Shown here: positions 59,466 to 64,000 of the stretch, piece by piece
How positions within the stretch are numbered: position 1 is the stretch's first letter
Layout: each line of letters opens with the position of its first letter
Assembly (NCBI GenBank): GCA_040385105.1
Contig: JAZKHY010000003.1
Span: 1 to 64,000 of the forward strand
Reading direction: 5' to 3'
Origin: JACMQX01 sp040385105
GTDB taxonomy: Bacteria; Pseudomonadota; Gammaproteobacteria; Burkholderiales; Burkholderiaceae_C
DNA: 64,000 nt
The notes under the pieces: model-generated
What the model saw: only the letters and a program-made list of their open reading frames with translations
Told to the model about the DNA's origin: nothing
The model's database searches: none
Made by a program: the position numbers and the translations under genes

Positions 59466-61543
59466 AGATGGATTCGTTCTGACACTGCCCCGCTGGTGAG
59501 CATGCTCACCAGCACCGTTGCGGCGGTGCCGGCAGCGACGCCGAATACGCCCGCAGATATCGGCAGGATGCCAAACCAAAGTGACAGCCCGGGTGCAAGC
59601 CCGATCACGCTGCGCACCGCCGGGGCGTTTACCAGCATGTAGCCGATGGTGATGCCCAGCCCCGCCAGCATGCCAGCCACAGCGCCCTGTCGCGTGGCCC
59701 TCCGCCAGAAAATGCCCAGGACCATGGCCGGGACGAAGGCGGCAGCGGCCAGCGAGAAAGAGGCGGAGACGAGCGGGAGGATCTCGGCGGGTTTCAATGC
59801 GGCGACAAACGCTGCCACCATGGCCACGATGAGCAGGGCGAATTTCGACAGGATGACGCGGTGTTGCGGCCTGACCGGACGGATGGTTTCCGCAAAGTAC
59901 ACGTCACGCACCAGCGCGTTGCTGATAGCCAGCAGCAGCCCGTCGGCCGTGGACAGCGCTGCAGCCAGCCCGCCGGCGGCCACCAACCCCGACACCACAT
60001 ACGGCAGGCCGCCCAGCTCCGGCGTCGCCAGCATGATGAGATCCGCCCCGAGCCTGATTTCGCCCCACTGGAGGATGCCATCGGCATTGACATCGCTCAT
60101 GGAGATCAGTGAGGCATCGACCTTCGCCCACTGCGCCACCCATGGCGGCAAGGCGTCAAAGCTGCTACCCACCAGGCCCTGCATGACTTCGTACTTCACG
60201 AGTACGGCAAGGGCTGGCGCGCTGAGGTACAGCAGCCCGATAAAAAACAGTGACCAGGCCACGGAGCTACGGGCCTCGGCAACGGTCGGCGTGGTGTAGT
60301 AACGTGTCAGGAGGTGGGGCAACCCCGCCGTGCCCGCCATCAGGCAAAACATCAGCGCCAGGAAGTTCAGCCGCGAGGTGTTGAAGGCTTTCTGCTCTTC
60401 GGGCGTTCCGTCCGGGTTGCCTGCGAAGGCCTGGCTATGCGGTGGAAACCCGCCCAGCGGCTTGGACCGTTCATAGCCCTCCTGCATCGCGCGGCTCCAC
60501 TGCTCGCGGGCCACCCCCGCATCCCGGGGCAGGTTGGCAATGTCCCGGCTCGCCGCAACTATGAGGCCCAGGTTCGCGTCCTCGGCTTTCAGCACCCGCA
60601 GCCGCTCCAGCGCTGCCGCGCGCTCGCGCAACAAGGCACCGTCGACGTCCTTGAGCCGCGCCTCGTAGTCCCTCGCGCGCCGAAGGAATTCCGCCCGGAC
60701 CTCCTTTTCGGCCGGGGAATCGACCAGCTGCTTTTCAAGCTCGGCAATCTTGACGATCTGCTTCCCATATACAAGCGGAGCCAGGGGGTTGCCCAGTTGC
60801 TTGTAGGCCAGCCAGGACACAGGGATGAGGAAAGCAAGCAGCAGGATCACATACTGGCTGACCTGTGTCCAGGTGATCGCGCGCATGCCTCCAAGAAACG
60901 AGCACAGCAACACCCCCCCCAGCCCCAGCAGGATACCGATCTCGAACTGCACGCCGGTAAGGCGCGAAGCGATCAGGCCGATGCCATAAATCTGCGCCAC
61001 GACATAGATGAATGAGCACAAGACCGCCGCGAGCGCTGCAATCAGCCTGGGCCAGCGCCCGCCATAGCGCACTGCAAAATAGTCCGGTACCGTATAGAGC
61101 TTGAGCCGCCGAAGGTGCGGCGCCACGAGAAGCGCTACCAGGCAGAAGCCGCCAGTCCACCCCAGCACATAGGCAAGGCCGCCGGGGTGGCCGTCAACGC
61201 CGGAGAATCCCTGCAGGTACAGGCCGCCCGCCAGGCTGATGAACGACGCGGCGCTCATCCAGTCGGCAGCTGCGGCCATGCCGTTGTACATGGCAGGTAT
61301 CCGCCGCCCCGCAACGTAATACTCCTCCGGGTCGGAGGTGCGGCCATAAATCCCGATGCCGGCATAGACCATGACGGTGAAGAACAGGAAGATCGGCCCG
61401 ATCCACTGGCGGGACAGGCCTCGGTCCTCCGCCCACGCCATCAGAAGGAGAAAGGCAACAACACCCAGCACATACGCCACCAGAAACCGGTGCAGCCTTG
61501 ACTTGTAGGCTGCGTAGTCGGCGGCGCGTCCGGTGTCTGGCAT
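59444..61543 (-). CDS. Second sodium:solute symporter of the VC_2705/ActP-like subfamily
   Basis: A 699-residue paralogue of the symporter at 55333, sharing VAGRRIPAMYNGMAAAADWMSAASF, SRLNFLALMFCLMAGTAGLPHLLTRYY and VSGLVAAGGLAAALSTADGLLL. It keeps both peculiar insertions: a charged coiled coil (about 255-385, EKQLVDSPAEKEVRAEFLRR) and an EF-hand-like loop D484-N486-D488-G489-E495. No DUF4212 partner accompanies it. It starts six bases after the ppsA stop, so the two may form an operon. A Na+-coupled pyruvate or lactate uptake role is inferred from this neighbour. Confidence 0.92.
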   Translation of the reverse strand: MPDTGRAADYAAYKSRLHRFLVAYVLGVVAFLLLMAWAEDRGLSRQWIGPIFLFFTVMVYAGIGIYGRTSDPEEYYVAGRRIPAMYNGMAAAADWMSAASFISLAGGLYLQGFSGVDGHPGGLAYVLGWTGGFCLVALLVAPHLRRLKLYTVPDYFAVRYGGRWPRLIAALAAVLCSFIYVVAQIYGIGLIASRLTGVQFEIGILLGLGGVLLCSFLGGMRAITWTQVSQYVILLLAFLIPVSWLAYKQLGNPLAPLVYGKQIVKIAELEKQLVDSPAEKEVRAEFLRRARDYEARLKDVDGALLRERAAALERLRVLKAEDANLGLIVAASRDIANLPRDAGVAREQWSRAMQEGYERSKPLGGFPPHSQAFAGNPDGTPEEQKAFNTSRLNFLALMFCLMAGTAGLPHLLTRYYTTPTVAEARSSVAWSLFFIGLLYLSAPALAVLVKYEVMQGLVGSSFDALPPWVAQWAKVDASLISMSDVNADGILQWGEIRLGADLIMLATPELGGLPYVVSGLVAAGGLAAALSTADGLLLAISNALVRDVYFAETIRPVRPQHRVILSKFALLIVAMVAAFVAALKPAEILPLVSASFSLAAAAFVPAMVLGIFWRRATRQGAVAGMLAGLGITIGYMLVNAPAVRSVIGLAPGLSLWFGILPISAGVFGVAAGTAATVLVSMLTSGAVSERIHLQGPTGR

Positions 61544-61549
61544 GGCGGG

Positions 61550-63943
61550 CTACTGGCCAGCGAGCTGTTTCCAGGTCTCGATGACGCTGTCCGGGTTGAG
61601 CGAGATGGACTCGATGCCTTCGTCGGCCAGCCACTGGGCAAAGTCCGGATGGTCGCTCGGCCCCTGGCCGCAGATGCCGACGTACTTGCCCTGGGCCTTG
61701 CAGGCCTTGATCGCGCGGCTGAGCATGGCCTTCACGGCCGGGTCGCGCTCGTCAAAGTCCGCCGCCAGAAGCTCAAGGCCCGAGTCACGGTCCAGGCCCA
61801 GCGTGAGCTGCGTCAAGTCGTTGGAGCCGATGGAGAAACCGTCAAAGAACTGCAGGAACTCGTCGGCCAGGATGGCGTTGCTCGGCACCTCGCACATCAT
61901 GATGACCTTGAGGTCCTGCTCGCCACGCCTGAGGCCATGCAGGCCCAGGAGCTGGGTCACTTTTTCGGCCTGGCCCAGTGTACGCACGAAGGGCACCATC
62001 ACCTGCACATTGGTCAGGCCCATGTCGTTGCGCACGCGCTTGAGGGCCTCGCATTCCATGGCGAAAGCCTCACCGAACTCCGCACTGATATAGCGCGCTG
62101 CGCCACGGAAGCCGAGCATCGGGTTTTCTTCCTCGGGCTCGTAGCGCGAGCCGCCGATGAGCTTGCGGTATTCGTTGGACTTGAAGTCCGACAGCCGCAC
62201 GATCACCGGCTTGGGCCAGAACGCGGCGGCGATGGTGGCCACGCCTTCGGCCACCTTGTCGACATAGAAGGCGCGGGGCGAGGCATGGCCGCGCGCCACG
62301 GACTCCACGGCTTTCTTCAGGTCGGTGTCGACGTTCGGGTAGTCGAGGATGGCCTTGGGATGCACGCCGATGTTGTTGTTGATGATGAACTCCAGCCGGG
62401 CCAGGCCCACGCCTTCATTGGGCAGCTGGCAGAAGTCGAAGGCCAGCTGCGGATTGCCGACGTTCATCATGATCTTGGTCTTGATGGGGGGCATGGCGCC
62501 GCGCTGGACCTCGGTCACCTCGGTCTCGATCAGGCCGTCGTAGATGAAGCCGGTGTCACCCTCGGCGCAGCTCACCGTGACCAGCGTGCCGTCCTTGAGC
62601 AGGCTGGTCGCGTCGCCGCAGCCCACCACGGCCGGGATGCCGAGCTCACGCGCGATGATGGCCGCATGGCAGGTGCGCCCTCCCCGGTTGGTGACGATGG
62701 CGCTGGCGCGCTTCATGACCGGCTCCCAGTTCGGATCGGTCATGTCCGTCACCAGCACATCGCCGGCCTGCACCTTGTCCATCTCGCTGATGTGGCTGAC
62801 CAGGCGCACCGGGCCGGTCCCGATCTTCTGGCCGATGGCACGTCCCTCGGCCAGCACGGTGCCGGTGCCCTTGAGCTTGTAACGCAGCTCGGCCTTGCCC
62901 TGCTGTTGGCTCTTCACCGTCTCGGGGCGCGCCTGCAGGATGTAGAGCAGGCCGTCGGTGCCGTCCTTGCCCCATTCAATGTCCATGGCCCGTCCGTAAT
63001 GCGCTTCAATCACGAGCGCGTATCTTGCGAGCTGCTCGACGTCGGCGTCGGTCAGGGAATAGCGGTTGCGCTGCTCGGCCGGCACGTCGGTGGTCTTGAC
63101 CAGCTTGCCGGTCCTCGCTTTCTCGTCGGCCGAGGCGAACTCCATCTGGATCAGCTTGGAGCCGAGGTTGCGGCGGATGACCGCCCGCTTGCCGGCCTTG
63201 AGCATCGGCTTGTGCACATAGAACTCGTCAGGGTTCACGGCGCCCTGAACCACCGTCTCGCCCAGGCCATAGCTGGAGGTGATGAACACCACGTCCTCGA
63301 AGCCGGACTCGGTGTCGATGGTGAACATCACGCCGGCGGCGCCGAGGTCGGAGCGGACCATGCGCTGCACGCCGGCGCTCAGGGCCACGTCAGCGTGGGC
63401 AAAGCCTTTGTGGACGCGGTAGCTGATGGCGCGGTCGTTGTAGAGCGATGCGAAGACTTCCTTCATCTTGTGCAGGATGTCTTCAATGCCGACGACATTG
63501 AGGAAGGTCTCCTGCTGGCCGGCAAAAGACGCATCCGGCAGGTCTTCCGCGGTGGCAGAGGAGCGCACCGCAAAGCTGGCTTGCGGGTTGCCGGCGCTCA
63601 GCGTGGCAAAGGCCTCGCCAATGGCTTTCTGCAGGTCGGCCGGAAAAGGCTGGGCCTCGACCATCCCGCGGATTTCCGCGCCTGCCGCGGCGAGTGCGCG
63701 GACGTCCTCGGTATCCAGGGTGGAAAGCCTGGCGTTGATCCGGTCGCTCAACCCGTCGTGCTTGAGGAATTCGCGGAATGCGTGGGCCGTGGTGGCAAAA
63801 CCGGTGGGCACCCGCACCCCCTGGGGCAGCTGGGAGATCATCTCGCCGAGGCTGGCGTTCTTGCCGCCAACCGCCTCGACGTCGGTCATTCTCAGGTTTT
63901 CAAACGGTACGACCAAGGCGGTCGCGCTGAATAGTGCAGACAT
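61550..63943 (-). CDS. ppsA: Phosphoenolpyruvate synthase
   Basis: A 797-residue enzyme that makes PEP from pyruvate and ATP, the entry to gluconeogenesis from C3 compounds. The N-terminal ATP-grasp part has VGGKNASLGEMI, FAVRSSATAEDLPDASFAGQQ and GSYGLGET-like ITSSYGLGETVVQG. The phosphohistidine is H426 in GGRTCHAAIIARELG. The C-terminal PEP-binding barrel includes GLARLEFIINNNIGVHP and FSIGSNDLTQLTLGLDRDS. The start has CTGGAGC seven bases upstream. The symporter gene follows six bases downstream; the remaining 57 bases of the window upstream show no complete feature. Confidence 0.97.
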   Translation of the reverse strand: MSALFSATALVVPFENLRMTDVEAVGGKNASLGEMISQLPQGVRVPTGFATTAHAFREFLKHDGLSDRINARLSTLDTEDVRALAAAGAEIRGMVEAQPFPADLQKAIGEAFATLSAGNPQASFAVRSSATAEDLPDASFAGQQETFLNVVGIEDILHKMKEVFASLYNDRAISYRVHKGFAHADVALSAGVQRMVRSDLGAAGVMFTIDTESGFEDVVFITSSYGLGETVVQGAVNPDEFYVHKPMLKAGKRAVIRRNLGSKLIQMEFASADEKARTGKLVKTTDVPAEQRNRYSLTDADVEQLARYALVIEAHYGRAMDIEWGKDGTDGLLYILQARPETVKSQQQGKAELRYKLKGTGTVLAEGRAIGQKIGTGPVRLVSHISEMDKVQAGDVLVTDMTDPNWEPVMKRASAIVTNRGGRTCHAAIIARELGIPAVVGCGDATSLLKDGTLVTVSCAEGDTGFIYDGLIETEVTEVQRGAMPPIKTKIMMNVGNPQLAFDFCQLPNEGVGLARLEFIINNNIGVHPKAILDYPNVDTDLKKAVESVARGHASPRAFYVDKVAEGVATIAAAFWPKPVIVRLSDFKSNEYRKLIGGSRYEPEEENPMLGFRGAARYISAEFGEAFAMECEALKRVRNDMGLTNVQVMVPFVRTLGQAEKVTQLLGLHGLRRGEQDLKVIMMCEVPSNAILADEFLQFFDGFSIGSNDLTQLTLGLDRDSGLELLAADFDERDPAVKAMLSRAIKACKAQGKYVGICGQGPSDHPDFAQWLADEGIESISLNPDSVIETWKQLAGQ

Positions 63944-64000
63944 GGGAAAGCTCCAGAAGTTGAAACCGGGTCTGCGCCCAGCCGGCCGCGCAAGGGGCCG

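Noticed and set aside
55333..61543. The two related symporters as a repeat or transposed duplication.
   Set aside because: They are diverged paralogues in different gene contexts with no flanking direct or inverted repeats; this is an old duplication, not a mobile element.

Overview
The window looks like chromosomal DNA of a high-GC betaproteobacterium of the order Burkholderiales, most likely a Comamonadaceae-type organism (Variovorax, Polaromonas, Rhodoferax or Ramlibacter relatives). The evidence is three periplasmic 'Bug' (TctC-type) solute-binding proteins, a SWIB-domain protein, the rpsF-priB-rpsR-rplI block, the DUF4212 plus sodium:solute symporter pair, and a hom-thrC-moeA-moaD-moaE-clpB neighbourhood that is familiar in Burkholderiales. 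Coding density is very high. No gap exceeds about 230 bp, and I see no insertion sequence, prophage, integron, tRNA, rRNA or CRISPR array.

Layout. 0-0.1 kb: end of a SWIB gene and its terminator. 0.2-9.6 kb: an acetolactate-synthase-like TPP enzyme, a divergent TetR regulator, and a long co-directional catabolic cluster (Bug protein, Gfo/Idh/MocA oxidoreductase, beta-hydroxyacid-dehydrogenase-like enzyme, DUF993 aldolase-like protein, second Bug protein, SDR, TIM-barrel isomerase). Its substrate is unknown. 9.6-11.8 kb: LysR regulator and a divergent Tat-signal aldo/keto reductase. 12-14.7 kb: two-subunit molybdenum hydroxylase. 14.8-18.3 kb: MFS/AraC pair, CAP-domain protein, CreA. 18.3-26.4 kb: complete histidine utilisation locus (hutF-G-I-D-C on minus; hutU-hutH on plus), followed by an NMT1/TauABC-like ABC importer to 29 kb. 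29-33.5 kb: two DHA2 drug-exporter-like MFS proteins with DUF1428, VOC and SRPBCC proteins, carrying a pair of near-identical ECF-sigma-type promoters. 33.5-37.7 kb: thioesterase, small membrane protein, clpB and an unknown gene. 37.7-40.5 kb: FAD monooxygenase plus Bug protein with a divergent MarR regulator. 40.6-47.2 kb: molybdenum cofactor genes (moaE, moaD, moeA, mobB), threonine branch (thrC, hom) and an AlaA-like transaminase. 47.3-50.2 kb: Mth938-like protein, peroxiredoxin, phoH. 50.2-53.3 kb: dnaB and the rpsF-priB-rpsR-rplI operon. 53.5-55.3 kb: a zinc-ribbon membrane protein and a PF07399 cation antiporter behind a structured leader. 55.3-64 kb: two paralogous VC_2705-type sodium:solute symporters, DUF4212 partner, TPR protein, two unknowns and ppsA.

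How the parts work together. The hut genes encode the five-step route from histidine through urocanate, imidazolonepropionate, formiminoglutamate and N-formylglutamate to glutamate, under a HutC repressor whose probable operator lies between the -35 and -10 of the hutU promoter. Molybdenum cofactor made with MoaDE/MoeA/MobB would supply the 12-14.7 kb hydroxylase. The symporters and PEP synthase suggest uptake of small monocarboxylates and their entry into gluconeogenesis. The most attractive candidates for something new are the structured leader RNA before the antiporter, the paired ECF-type promoters, the DUF993 catabolic cluster with its repeated promoter/operator architecture, the AKR gene with two translation starts, and the EF-hand loops in both symporters.
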